Assembly (NCBI GenBank): GCA_017440565.1
Contig: JAFSHA010000104.1
Span: 1 to 49,599, forward strand
Origin: Eggerthellaceae bacterium
GTDB lineage: Bacteria > Actinomycetota > Coriobacteriia > Coriobacteriales > Eggerthellaceae
DNA length: 49,599 bases
Direction of reading: 5' to 3'
Shown here: piece after piece, positions 32,451 through 41,714 of the stretch
Layout of the letters: each line of letters opens with the position of its first letter
How positions within the stretch are numbered: the stretch's first letter is position 1
Program-made: the position numbers and the translations under genes
Notes under the pieces: generated by a model
Seen by the model: the letters and a program-made list of their open reading frames with translations, nothing else
What the model was told of the DNA's origin: nothing
Database searches by the model: none

Positions 32451-35297
32451 TTACTCGGCAACGTAGCCGATAGCGATCAGGGCATCAGCGCAGCGCTCGC
32501 ACACATCCTCGTGCGCGGGGTTGCCACCCAGTTCGCAAATGTTCCAGCAACGCGGGCACTTCTCACCCTCGGCAACCTTCACGTCAACCGCGACGTCTTC
32601 ACCCTCGACAACCTCGAAGGCAACGCTCGAGACGATGAACAGCTCCTCAAGTACGCCGGCGGCATAGCTCTTCGCAACGTTCACGATGGCCTCGGGCGCC
32701 TTGACAAACAACGCAGCCTCCTGGCTCTTGCCGATGAGCTTCTCGTTGCGGGCAGTCTCAAGAGCCTTGGTAACCACCTCGCGCACGTCCATCATCTGGT
32801 CAAACGCAGCTGCGACCTCCTGAGCGTTCTCGGGGAACGCAGGTACGAAGTCGGCGGCAGTGGGCCAACCGGCAAGCTGCACGTTGGAAACGCGACCCTC
32901 GCGCTCGCGCATGGCAAGCGGATAGTGCTCCCACACCTCGTCGGTGGTGAAGGAGATGATGGGGGTCAAGATGCGCACCATGACCTCGAGAATGTTCATG
33001 AGAACCGTCTGGGCTGCACGGCGACGCGGACTTGCAGGCGCCTCGGAGTACAAGCGGTCCTTGATGACGTCCATGTACACAGCCGAAAGGTCGTTGACGA
33101 ACTCGTAGACCTCGCGGTACACCACGTTGTAACGATACGATTCGTACCCCGCCTCAACGTCGTTAAGCAGCTTCAAGGTGCGCACCCTGGCCCACTGATC
33201 GATAGGCTCAAGCTCATCCCAGTTGGTGATGGCATCGGTGGCGTCGTTGAAGTCATCCAAGCTGCCCAGCAGGAAGCGGAAGGTGTTGCGGAAGCGGCGG
33301 TAGGTATCGGATACCTGCTTCAGGATATTGTCGGAAATGCTCACATCCTGAGAGTAGTCAACGCTGGCAACCCACAGACGCAGCACGTCAGCGCCGAACT
33401 TGTTCATGACCTCAGCCGGGTCGACGCCGTTGCCAAGGGACTTGGACATCTTGCGGCCCTGTTCGTCAACGGTAAAGCCACAATGCATGACCGACTTGTA
33501 AGGCGGTACGCCGTAAGCACCCACGCTCGTGAGCAGCGAGGACTGGAACCAGCCGCGATGCTGGTCGGAACCCTCGAGGTACATGTCGGCCGGGAAGGTA
33601 AGGCCCTCGTCAGCGCGATGCTTGCACACAGCCGTATGCGTGACACCAGACTCCCACCACACATCGAGGATGTCCTTCTCGGGAATCAGCTCGGTGCAGC
33701 CGCACTTCTCGCACTTCGTGCCCTTCGGCAGATACTCGGATGGCTGCTTGGTAAACCAAGCATCGGCGCCCTCAGTGTTGAAGAGGTCGATAATGGCATC
33801 AAAGGTTGCCTCGGTGGCCACGGTCGAAGAGCACTTGGCGCACTTGAAGACGGGAATGGGCACGCCCCACGAACGCTGGCGGGAAATGCACCAGTCAGGA
33901 CGCTCGGCAACCATGGAGCCAATGCGGTTAGAAGCCCATGCGGGAATCCAACGCACCTCTTCGTTGATGGCATGCAGGGCGTTCTCGCGCAGGGAATTCT
34001 CCTCCATGGAAACGAACCACTGGTCGGTAGCACGGAAGATAACGGGCTGATGGCAGCGCCAGCAATGCGGGTAGGAGTGGTTAATCTCCTGCTTGGCAAC
34101 AAGAGTACCCTGGCCTTCGAGCCACTCGATGATGACAGGATTGGCCGCGTCGGTATCCAGACCCGCAAAGCGACCAGCCTCATCGGTAAAGCAGCCGTTG
34201 TCGTCAACCGGCATGAGCATGGGGATATCGAATTCAAGGCCGACCAAATAGTCATCCTGGCCGTGGCCGGGAGCAGTGTGAACGCAACCAGTACCAGTGT
34301 CAAGCGTCACGTGGTCGCCGTAGATGAGGGTGCCCTTGAGATCCTGACGCACAGGGCAAGTATAAGTAAGGCCGTAAAGCTCTTTGCCCTTCATGATGAT
34401 AGGCTCGCCTGCGGCGTTGCTGATGAATGAGTAATTCTCCCAGCCGGCAACCTGAGCAACCTGCTCGACAAGCTCCTTGGCCATGATGAGCTGCGAGCCG
34501 TCGACGGATACCATAACGTAATCGGCCTCGGGGGCAAGGCTCACGGCCGTGTTGGCGGGAAGGGTCCAAGGCGTGGTGGTCCAAATGAGCACATAGGCCT
34601 CAGGTGCGGCACCGGCCGCCTCCCACACACCAGGCACGATGTCCATCTTGAACTTCACGAAGATGGAGGGCGAAACCTCATCGCCGTATTCGATTTCGGC
34701 TTCTGCCAATGCGGTATGGCAGCGCTTGCACCAGTGAATGGGCTTACGACCACGGTACACCGAGCCCTTCAGGTACATTTCCTTGAAGATCTCGACGTTG
34801 CCCGACTCGAAATTAGGTAGGAACGTGAGGTAGGGCTTGTCCCACTCGGCGTTTACGCCAAGGCGCTTGAAGCCCTCGCGCTGCACGTCGACGTACTTCT
34901 CGGCCCACTCGCGGCACAGCTGGCGCAGCTCAGGCTGGGAGATCTCGGCCATGCGCTCGGGGCCGATGGTGACTTCAACCATATGCTCGATGGGCTGGCC
35001 ATGGCAGTCCCAACCGGGGATATAAGGGGTGTAGTAGCCGCGCTGGGCATGGCTTTTAACCACAAAGTCCTTCAGGATCTTGTTGAAGGCGTGGCCAATG
35101 TGGATGGGGCCGTTGGCGTAGGGCGGGCCATCGTGAAGCACGAAGGGCTTTCCGTCCTTGTTCTTCTCGAGAACGCGATGGTAGATGTCCTCGGCGTACC
35201 ACTTCTCAAGGCGCTTCGGCTCATTTTCGGGCAAATTGCCCCTCATGGCGAAGTCGGTCTTGGGAAGGTTCATGGTGTCCTTATAGCTTTTAGCCAC
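32451..35297 (-). CDS. ileS: Isoleucyl-tRNA synthetase
   Basis: 948 residues, class I synthetase. The HIGH motif is GPIHIGHAFNK (His66-Ile-Gly-His69), and the KMSKS loop, GRKMSKSLGNG, lies near residue 615. The editing domain is intact by length. A C-terminal four-Cys zinc finger (CPRCW...CERC) places it with the zinc-containing bacterial IleS type and not the mupirocin-resistant type. The start is GTG 35297 in YKDTMNLPKTDFAMR context. I looked for a T-box leader in the upstream 300 bases and found none. Confidence 0.96.
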   Translation of the reverse strand: MAKSYKDTMNLPKTDFAMRGNLPENEPKRLEKWYAEDIYHRVLEKNKDGKPFVLHDGPPYANGPIHIGHAFNKILKDFVVKSHAQRGYYTPYIPGWDCHGQPIEHMVEVTIGPERMAEISQPELRQLCREWAEKYVDVQREGFKRLGVNAEWDKPYLTFLPNFESGNVEIFKEMYLKGSVYRGRKPIHWCKRCHTALAEAEIEYGDEVSPSIFVKFKMDIVPGVWEAAGAAPEAYVLIWTTTPWTLPANTAVSLAPEADYVMVSVDGSQLIMAKELVEQVAQVAGWENYSFISNAAGEPIIMKGKELYGLTYTCPVRQDLKGTLIYGDHVTLDTGTGCVHTAPGHGQDDYLVGLEFDIPMLMPVDDNGCFTDEAGRFAGLDTDAANPVIIEWLEGQGTLVAKQEINHSYPHCWRCHQPVIFRATDQWFVSMEENSLRENALHAINEEVRWIPAWASNRIGSMVAERPDWCISRQRSWGVPIPVFKCAKCSSTVATEATFDAIIDLFNTEGADAWFTKQPSEYLPKGTKCEKCGCTELIPEKDILDVWWESGVTHTAVCKHRADEGLTFPADMYLEGSDQHRGWFQSSLLTSVGAYGVPPYKSVMHCGFTVDEQGRKMSKSLGNGVDPAEVMNKFGADVLRLWVASVDYSQDVSISDNILKQVSDTYRRFRNTFRFLLGSLDDFNDATDAITNWDELEPIDQWARVRTLKLLNDVEAGYESYRYNVVYREVYEFVNDLSAVYMDVIKDRLYSEAPASPRRRAAQTVLMNILEVMVRILTPIISFTTDEVWEHYPLAMREREGRVSNVQLAGWPTAADFVPAFPENAQEVAAAFDQMMDVREVVTKALETARNEKLIGKSQEAALFVKAPEAIVNVAKSYAAGVLEELFIVSSVAFEVVEGEDVAVDVKVAEGEKCPRCWNICELGGNPAHEDVCERCADALIAIGYVAE

Positions 35298-35598
35298 GTT
35301 GACCCAGCCTTTCGTATCCTATGCTCTCCAGCAGGCTTACATTCGCAAACCTGCTTGTTATCTCAAACTTGATAAGTATAGGCCAAGCAGCACGTCATTT
35401 CCACGTCAAACGCTCAACGGTTGCAATGCACCTGCCGTTATGAATGCATATCTCTGCAAAGCGCACCCTTCAACCGAAAGGAAACAATGCGTGAACAGCT
35501 TGTGAATTTCGCCCGACTCACTCGCAAGATATAGCAATAATAGCTAAGGTGATGAACATACTTAGATATACAAATTAAATTGCCCTAGGAGACCCTCC
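35298..35598. other. Divergent gap between ileS and degV
   Basis: No clear gene. It becomes A/T-rich toward degV. There is a 15-codon frame at 35487-35534 after GAAAGGAAACA (weak leader-peptide candidate), and a six-base inverted repeat AGCAGG/CCTGCT in the ileS leader. No T-box specifier or antiterminator sequence was recognised. Confidence 0.5.
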
Positions 35599-36477
35599 AT
35601 GAACTACGCCATTGTCACTGATTCATCCAGCAATTTACCTGAGTACATGATCGACGATTTCGATCTACACGTGCTGCCGCTCACGTTCATGGGAAACGGC
35701 ATGCAATACCAAAGCTACCTCAAGGGCCAAACCACTGATCTCAAACAGTTCTATACCATGATGCGCGAAGGTGTTGAATTCACCACGTCCCTCCCCTGCC
35801 TCGCTAGTTCAGAGCAGCTTTTTGAAGACCTGCTTAAGAAAGGGCTTGACGTTCTCTATATTGGGTTCTCATCAGGGCTTTCCGGAACCTTCGAAGCTAT
35901 CGACATCTTGTTGCGCTCCTTGGCCGAACGCTACCCCGAGCGCACTATACTTTCTGTCGACACCCTGGCCGCATCTGCTGGAGAGGGCCTTCTAGTGTGG
36001 CATGCCGCGAAACGTGCGCAAGCGGGTGCCGACATTCAGGAAGTACATGCCTGGCTCGAAGAGAATAAGCTCAAACTGGCTCACTGGTTTACAGTCGATG
36101 ACCTTATGCACCTTATGCGTGGAGGACGCGTTGGCGCAGTAAGCGCATACGCAGGGACTATGCTCAACATTAAGCCTGTCATGCATGTCGACGACGATGG
36201 GCATTTGATACCGCTTGAAAAGGTACGCGGCCGTAAGAAGTCGCTGCACGCGCTGGTTGATCACATGGAAAAGACGGTCACCCATCCGGTCAACGAACAG
36301 CTCGTTCTCATCACGCACGGCGACTGCCTCGAAGACGCCCAATTCGTAGCCGACGATATCCGCAAGCGCTTCAACGAAGACGTCGAGATTGTAATCAACT
36401 ATGTCGACCCCGTTATCGGCGCGCACACCGGGCCCGGAGTGGTGGCCCTGTTCTTTTTCGCCGAGCACAGGAACTAG
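35599..36477 (+). CDS. DegV family protein (fatty-acid-binding, EDD fold)
   Basis: 292 residues in two domains. The first begins YAIVTDSSSNLP and contains FTTSLPCLAS and IGFSSGLSGTF; the second contains FTVDDLMHLMRGGRVGAVSA and LNIKPVM. These are the DegV lipid-binding signatures. In Firmicutes such proteins present fatty acids to fatty acid kinase; no fak gene is nearby. ATG 35599 follows AGGAG. It is upstream of dinB in the same direction but separated by about 70 bases with its own candidate promoter. Confidence 0.92.
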   Translation: MNYAIVTDSSSNLPEYMIDDFDLHVLPLTFMGNGMQYQSYLKGQTTDLKQFYTMMREGVEFTTSLPCLASSEQLFEDLLKKGLDVLYIGFSSGLSGTFEAIDILLRSLAERYPERTILSVDTLAASAGEGLLVWHAAKRAQAGADIQEVHAWLEENKLKLAHWFTVDDLMHLMRGGRVGAVSAYAGTMLNIKPVMHVDDDGHLIPLEKVRGRKKSLHALVDHMEKTVTHPVNEQLVLITHGDCLEDAQFVADDIRKRFNEDVEIVINYVDPVIGAHTGPGVVALFFFAEHRN

Positions 36478-36534
36478 ATCGCATACGCCTATCGGCTTCA
36501 TGTGAAACACCACATACCACCCCTTCGCATGCAC

Positions 36535-36540
36535 TACAAT
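36535..36540 (+). promoter_or_regulatory. Candidate -10 box placing a leaderless dinB start
   Basis: TACAAT at 36535-36540 is followed by six bases and then the ATG at 36547, the position where transcription would begin. No good -35 was seen. A leaderless mRNA would explain the absence of a ribosome binding site. Confidence 0.35.
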
Positions 36541-36546
36541 GCGGGC

Positions 36547-37926
36547 ATGAGCAATGCGCCCGACATACAAGCTAGCCACCTTCTTCCCTGGGAAGGTCGG
36601 GCCGTCATGCTTGTTGACCTTGACGCGTTTTTCGCCTCGGTCGAGCAGCTTGATCATCCCGCATGGCGGGGAAAGCCCGTCATAGTTGGCGGCGATGCCG
36701 ACAGGCACGGCGTCGTATCAACCTGCTCCTACGAGGCGCGTAAGTTCGGCGTGCGCAGCGCCATGGCCGCTTCGATGGCCAAAAAGCTTTGCCCTGAGGC
36801 CATATGGACTCATGGTCACTTTGATCGTTACCGCGATGTCTCGAACGCCATCATGGGTATCCTTCGCGATGAAACGCCTCATGTGCAGCAGGTAAGCATA
36901 GACGAGGCGTTCATCGACGTTTCCCCCACCAAGACAAACAGCGAGCATCCCATTCTCGTTGCCAGACGCATACAAAGCCGCGTCGAAGCGCTGGGCGTCA
37001 CCTGTTCTATAGGCCTGGGCACTACGAAGTCGGTCGCGAAGATTGCCTCCGATATGGACAAACCGCGTGGCCTTACCGTGGTTTACCCAGGTGGAGAATC
37101 TGCCTTTTTGTCCCCTTTGCCCATTCGCATCATGAGCGGGATTGGCCCTGCTGCAGAACGAACGCTCTCTTCAGTCGGCATTCGCACGCTGGGCGATCTC
37201 GTTCAAGCTGACGCCAGCATCTTGCGAAAGGTGTTCGGTAAGAATGCCGAGATGATGCGCGATCGGGCAAGGGGAACCGACCGATCCCCCGTTGAGTCCG
37301 ACGATACGGTAAAGTCTGTCTCAAATGAAGTAACTTACTCGACAGATCTTGAATCATGGGATGAAATACAAGCTGCTCTAGCCACCATAGCTGACAAAGT
37401 CGGCCGCCGCCTGCGAAAAAAGGGTCTCAAAGGCCGAGCTTTAAGCGTGAAGGTTCGCTTCGACGATCGAAGCACGAAGTCGGCTCAATGTCAGCTTATG
37501 CATCCCACCGACGACGAGCTTCTGTTTACCCCTGCGGCACAACAACTTATAGCAACGCTATGGAGGCCCGGCCTCAAAATAAGGCTGCTGGGAATTGGAT
37601 TAAGCGGCTTCGAAGAGGAGACATTTGTCCAGAAGCCTTTGTTTGACATTGAACCCTCTCATTCGATCTCAAACATAGGATACGAAGATGAGGCAAATGA
37701 GGCCTTCTCCTACGATTTCGGGAAGACGGGCCGCACGGATGCCAGCAAAGCGCTTCCCAAAAAACCAGCCTCGCAACTAAGCGCTGAGCAACGCGCAAAG
37801 TTGCTTTCCGCCACAGATTTGCTCAAAGATCGTTTCGGAGAGAAAGCCGTGCGCTTTGGACACGAACTTCGCAACGAGGGAAACACCACCGGCTCAGCTT
37901 CGAAAAACCCTGCCGACTATAAGTAA
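36547..37926 (+). CDS. dinB: DNA polymerase IV (Y-family translesion polymerase)
   Basis: 459 residues. The palm/finger region holds VMLVDLDAFFASVEQ and VSTCSYEARKFGVRSAM. VSIDEAFIDVS is the catalytic Asp-Glu motif. SIGLGTTKSVAKIASDMDKP and MSGIGPAAERTL (helix-hairpin-helix) follow, then a little-finger domain. The C-terminal 80 residues are low in conservation; no clear beta-clamp peptide was identified. ATG 36547 is preferred to GTG 36502 because of the TACAAT box. The stop is two bases before a palindromic element. Confidence 0.92.
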   Translation: MSNAPDIQASHLLPWEGRAVMLVDLDAFFASVEQLDHPAWRGKPVIVGGDADRHGVVSTCSYEARKFGVRSAMAASMAKKLCPEAIWTHGHFDRYRDVSNAIMGILRDETPHVQQVSIDEAFIDVSPTKTNSEHPILVARRIQSRVEALGVTCSIGLGTTKSVAKIASDMDKPRGLTVVYPGGESAFLSPLPIRIMSGIGPAAERTLSSVGIRTLGDLVQADASILRKVFGKNAEMMRDRARGTDRSPVESDDTVKSVSNEVTYSTDLESWDEIQAALATIADKVGRRLRKKGLKGRALSVKVRFDDRSTKSAQCQLMHPTDDELLFTPAAQQLIATLWRPGLKIRLLGIGLSGFEEETFVQKPLFDIEPSHSISNIGYEDEANEAFSYDFGKTGRTDASKALPKKPASQLSAEQRAKLLSATDLLKDRFGEKAVRFGHELRNEGNTTGSASKNPADYK

Positions 37927-37928
37927 GT

Positions 37929-37998
37929 GGGACAACGGGGACGGAGGTATTTGTCCGCAACTCAAATAGCGGATAAAAGCCTCCGTCCCCGTTGTCCC
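37929..37998. repeat. Palindromic element directly after dinB
   Basis: Perfect 19-base arms at 37929-37947 (GGGACAACGGGGACGGAGG) and 37980-37998. Inside, a second imperfect pairing (TTTGTCCGC with GCGGATAAA, one mismatch) extends the stem. Each left half has a smaller repeat, GGACAA...TTGTCC. The layout (outer arm with GACAA-GGG-AC, inner TTGTC) matches the 64-bp palindrome at 31841-31904. Confidence 0.9.
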
Positions 37999-38017
37999 GC
38001 GCCCAGCAGGCAAGAGA

Positions 38018-38038
38018 AAGCGCCCGCGTGGGGCGCTT
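38018..38038 (-). terminator. Terminator of the glycosyltransferase gene
   Basis: AAGCGCCC (38018-38025) and GGGCGCTT (38031-38038) with a five-base loop, eight bases past the stop of the leftward gene. The minus strand then reads TCTCTTG. Confidence 0.65.
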
Positions 38039-38046
38039 CTCATGAC

Positions 38047-39066
38047 CTAATTAAACTTGAAAATCTTTTGCGCAATGTGGTAGCCGCCTAGGCCAGCCCG
38101 GCGGCCAATCTCGGTCGGTAAGTTCGTGCCAATGTTCAAAAGGCTACGGCGAATGCGCTTATACAGCTCGGGGTCGGCCTCCTTAAGGTAGCGCCAAATG
38201 GCCTCGCGCTTCTCCTCATCCTCGGGAGTATTGCGCATACGGAGAAACACTGAGCAGATGCACATCATCATGGCCAGGTAGTTTTCCATGTACTGACGAA
38301 GGCGCTTCTGATCGATAGACATCACATCAACGGCATCGATCATAGTACGTGTCACGCGAAGCTGCTGGTCGATGCGCCCCATCATGATCTTCTCATTAAC
38401 GGACTGGTCTTCTCGCCCAATGAAATAGCGATACATGTCGACATCGAGGTAGTACATGGAGCGCACATGCGGCAGCGGCTCATACACGAAAATATTGTCA
38501 ACGTAGAAGCAGTGATGTGGCAGCTGCAGGCCCATATCCTGAAGCATGTCGGTGCGATAGATGACCGAGTGCATAAGGAGATACTGGCTCTGGTTGAAGT
38601 GCCCCACCTCATCCCATCCGAACTCACGGCCCTCGGGGAACACGTTCTTGTAGCGCATGACGGTACGCGTACCTTCATGCACCTTCTCGTATACGTAGTT
38701 GGCAATGACCAGATCGGTGGGGTCCTTCAGCTCCATCTGAAGACGCAGGTATTTCATGACTTCCGCCATGGCCTCTTCGTCAAGCCAGTCATCCGAGTCG
38801 ACAACCTTGAAATAGCGTGCCGTAGCGTTCGCCAAACCGGCATTCACTGCCGAGCCGTGCCCTCCGTTTTCCTTATGGATGGCCTTGACGATATCCGGAT
38901 AACGCTCCTGCCAAGAATCGGCAATCTCTGCGGTGTTATCCTTAAAAGAGCCATCGTTGACAATAAGGATCTCGATATCATCGCCGCATTTGAGAAGCGA
39001 CTCGATGCACTTATCCATGTACTCGGCAGAATTGTAGCAAGGTACTGCAAACGAAATAGTCTTCAT
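38047..39066 (-). CDS. Family 2 glycosyltransferase
   Basis: 339 residues, GT-A fold. It opens with ISFAVPCYNSAEYMDKCIESLL, followed by ILIVNDGSFKDNT (nucleotide-sugar site) and VVDSDDWLD (metal-binding DxD). No transmembrane helix was seen, so it is probably cytoplasmic and membrane-peripheral. It is 33 bases downstream of glf, so it may use UDP-galactofuranose for a wall or capsular glycan, but the acceptor and donor cannot be read from the sequence. Confidence 0.88.
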   Translation of the reverse strand: MKTISFAVPCYNSAEYMDKCIESLLKCGDDIEILIVNDGSFKDNTAEIADSWQERYPDIVKAIHKENGGHGSAVNAGLANATARYFKVVDSDDWLDEEAMAEVMKYLRLQMELKDPTDLVIANYVYEKVHEGTRTVMRYKNVFPEGREFGWDEVGHFNQSQYLLMHSVIYRTDMLQDMGLQLPHHCFYVDNIFVYEPLPHVRSMYYLDVDMYRYFIGREDQSVNEKIMMGRIDQQLRVTRTMIDAVDVMSIDQKRLRQYMENYLAMMMCICSVFLRMRNTPEDEEKREAIWRYLKEADPELYKRIRRSLLNIGTNLPTEIGRRAGLGGYHIAQKIFKFN

Positions 39067-39099
39067 GAAATCCAGCCAATCCTGAAATCGCGCAGCGGG

Positions 39100-40341
39100 T
39101 TAAAGCTGCGAACCCTTGATATCAAGCTCATTCATGATCTTGTCCGAAAGCTCTAGGGCCAAGCTCACGATCTTATCCATATTGTAATAACGGTACTCAG
39201 CCAAACGCCCCAGAGGATAGAAGTTCGGCAGCGTTTCAGTGAGTTTGCGGTAACGCTCGTAATGAGCGTTATTCTCGTCATTGATGATGGCGTAATAGGG
39301 AATTTGCGTACGCGGGTCATCGTAGGAGCGCGAATACTCCTTCATGATAGTTGTGTTCGGGCATCGCTGGACAGTCATGTGCTTAAATTCCGTGATGCGC
39401 GTATAGTCTTCGGAAACCGTGTAATTTACCGTGCCGCAAGGCTGGACGAACTCCTCGTCGAAGGTTTCGTACTCGAAGTCAAGGCTGCGATACGGAAGGC
39501 GGCCGAAGCGAGCGAGGAACAGCTCATCGAGCGGACCGGTGTAGATGATAGGACCGGTGAACGCCTTTCCGTCAAGTTTGATAGCGGAAAGGCCGGCGTC
39601 CTCCGCATCGCTTTCAAACTCAAGCTCGAACACGCTTTCGGCGTCGGTGTTCAAGCAAACGTCGATGAGCTCGTGATCGAGCATCTCCTCGAATAGCTTC
39701 GTATAACCGAAAACGGGCATGCCCTGATACTTATCCTGGAAGTAACGGTCATCGTCGGATATAAAGACCGGCACGCGTGCGGTAACGGAAGGATCAACCT
39801 CTTCGGGGGTCAGGCCCCACTGCTTCTGCGTGTAGTACAAAAACACGTTGCGGTACACGAAATCGGCCACCTCGGCAAGCTCAGGATCATCCTGCTCTCG
39901 CAATTCGTTGATGGTGACCTTCACTTCGTCGCCGAAGGTGTCGATAAGCTTTTGGATGAGATGCGCCGCCTTCTCCTCGCCAAAGGCGATGACCATCGAC
40001 TTCTTATTGAAGGGAACGGGCATGTAAGTGCCGTGCCAATTTGCCAGCACGCGATGCTGATAAGGGATGAAACCCGCGTAGCGCCTCAGGTAATAGAAGG
40101 CACGCTGATCGTTCGAATGGAAGATATGCGGGCCATAGCGATGCACCAGCACGCCGTTCTCGTCGTATTCGTCGTACATGTTTCCGCCGATATGAGCGCG
40201 CTTCTCGATGATAAGCACGCGCTGGTCGCGGCACTCGGCAAGCTGACGTGCCACCACGCTGCCCGCAAAGCCACTTCCCACTACCAAAGCATCGTATTCC
40301 GCTACGTCGACGTCCTTAAAATCCAGGTACGAGACAGCCAT
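39100..40341 (-). CDS. glf: UDP-galactopyranose mutase
   Basis: 413 residues, flavin-dependent. The N-terminal FAD fold VVGSGFAGSVVARQL is followed by KRAHIGGNMYDEYDENGVLVHRYGPHIFH (split around the substrate Arg/His). The middle has VNYTVSEDYTRITEFKH, and the end has YPLGRLAEYRYYNMDKIV. It makes UDP-galactofuranose for cell-surface glycans. ATG 40341 was chosen over the open-frame start at 40377 because AAAGG is seven bases upstream. It is co-transcribed with the glycosyltransferase. Confidence 0.95.
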   Translation of the reverse strand: MAVSYLDFKDVDVAEYDALVVGSGFAGSVVARQLAECRDQRVLIIEKRAHIGGNMYDEYDENGVLVHRYGPHIFHSNDQRAFYYLRRYAGFIPYQHRVLANWHGTYMPVPFNKKSMVIAFGEEKAAHLIQKLIDTFGDEVKVTINELREQDDPELAEVADFVYRNVFLYYTQKQWGLTPEEVDPSVTARVPVFISDDDRYFQDKYQGMPVFGYTKLFEEMLDHELIDVCLNTDAESVFELEFESDAEDAGLSAIKLDGKAFTGPIIYTGPLDELFLARFGRLPYRSLDFEYETFDEEFVQPCGTVNYTVSEDYTRITEFKHMTVQRCPNTTIMKEYSRSYDDPRTQIPYYAIINDENNAHYERYRKLTETLPNFYPLGRLAEYRYYNMDKIVSLALELSDKIMNELDIKGSQL

Positions 40342-40504
40342 GGCCAACCTTTCAGGTGAGGGTTTATCGTTTCGCATTATTTTATAGGTTAGCCCTCATG
40401 CCGAGCGAGACAACATACAAACCGAATAATTGAACGGTTGAGACGGACTGTCGGATAAGATGAATGCGGAAGACATCATTTAAGCCGAACACGGAAGGAC
40501 GACC

Positions 40505-41494
40505 ATGAGTACGTTTCTGAAGAGCATGATCGACCGCGCGAAGGCGGAGAAGCAAACTATCGTCTTGCCTGAGGGAGCCGATGAGCGTACCCTCAAGGCT
40601 GCTGAGGAAATTCTCTCCCAGGGCATTGCCGACCTTATCATTTTGGGAGAGGTCGAGGCAATCAAGGCATCGAGCTACAACCTTGAAGGCGCGACTCTCA
40701 TTGACCCGAAAACGTCGGAACTTCGCATTGAGCTTGCCGAAACGCTGTGCGAAATTCGCAAGTCCAAGGGTCTTACCATGGAGGACGCGCTTGCCCTTAT
40801 GGACAACGTACTGTATTTCGGTGTCATGATGGTCAAGACCGGCCGTGCAAACGGCATGGTTGCCGGCGCGTGCCATTCCACAGGAGACGTACTGCGCCCC
40901 TGCCTCCAGATTCTTAAGACTGCACCTGGCGTGAAGCTCGTCAGCTCGTTCTTCATCATGGTGGTTCCCGATTGCGATTTGGGCCAAGAAGGCACTTTCC
41001 TGTTCTCTGACTGCGGCCTTGAGGTTCAGCCTGATGATGAGAAGCTTGCCCATATCGCCGTCAACTCGGCGAAATCGTGGCGAAGCCTCGTTGGTACCGA
41101 GCCCGTTGTCGCCATGCTCTCGCATTCTTCCTACGGTTCTGCAAAGAACGATGATTCCGGAAAAGTGGTACGCGCCACCGCCCTCGCAAAGGAGCTTGCT
41201 CCCGAACTGTCACTCGATGGAGAACTGCAGCTCGACGCTGCCATCGTTCCGGAAATCGGCGCGGCAAAGGCGCCCGACTCCCCCGTTGCCGGTAAGGCCA
41301 ACGTGCTCATATTCCCCGACCTTGATGCGGGCAATATCGGCTACAAGCTTGTGCAGCGACTTGCCAAGGCGGAGGCGTACGGCCCCATTACGCAGGGCAT
41401 AGCGGCTCCCGTAAACGACCTTTCCCGCGGCTGCACCGCCGACGACATCGTCGGCGTCGTTGCCGTTACCTGCGTCCAAGCCCAGTCTCGCTAA
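40505..41494 (+). CDS. pta: Phosphate acetyltransferase
   Basis: 329 residues, the short single-domain Pta type. It begins IVLPEGADERTLKAAEEIL, then has MVAGACHSTGDVLRP, PDCDLGQEGTFLFSDC, MLSHSSYGSAKND and NVLIFPDLDAGNIGYKL. It interconverts acetyl-CoA and acetyl phosphate. AAGGA is five bases before the ATG. It is convergent with ackA, not in an operon with it, and both end at a shared strong terminator. Confidence 0.95.
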   Translation: MSTFLKSMIDRAKAEKQTIVLPEGADERTLKAAEEILSQGIADLIILGEVEAIKASSYNLEGATLIDPKTSELRIELAETLCEIRKSKGLTMEDALALMDNVLYFGVMMVKTGRANGMVAGACHSTGDVLRPCLQILKTAPGVKLVSSFFIMVVPDCDLGQEGTFLFSDCGLEVQPDDEKLAHIAVNSAKSWRSLVGTEPVVAMLSHSSYGSAKNDDSGKVVRATALAKELAPELSLDGELQLDAAIVPEIGAAKAPDSPVAGKANVLIFPDLDAGNIGYKLVQRLAKAEAYGPITQGIAAPVNDLSRGCTADDIVGVVAVTCVQAQSR

Positions 41495-41579
41495 TTCGAG
41501 CTCACGCCCCCCTTGCATCGAGGGATTTAGGCGCACAGCAAGGCATTGGCACAAACCGACGGTTTGTCACCCTGTAAGC

Positions 41580-41622
41580 GCGAAACGACCCCGGATGAAC
41601 GTTCGATCCGGGGTCGTTTCGC
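41580..41622. terminator. Bidirectional terminator between pta and ackA
   Basis: Perfect 17-base arms at 41580-41596 and 41606-41622 (GCGAAACGACCCCGGAT and its complement) around a nine-base loop, in the gap between converging genes. Confidence 0.9.
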
Positions 41623-41714
41623 CTTTATCGCCTCATTCGAGGCCTATTTTGCACAGAAGTACGAAGTCGGGTTGCCAGGGAATCCGAAACAGAGGTCGCG
41701 AGCGTTGTTCCAGA

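Noticed and set aside
35298-35598. A possible T-box leader for ileS
   Set aside because: No T-box consensus (AGGGTGGNACCGCG-like) or specifier loop was found on the minus strand in this gap.
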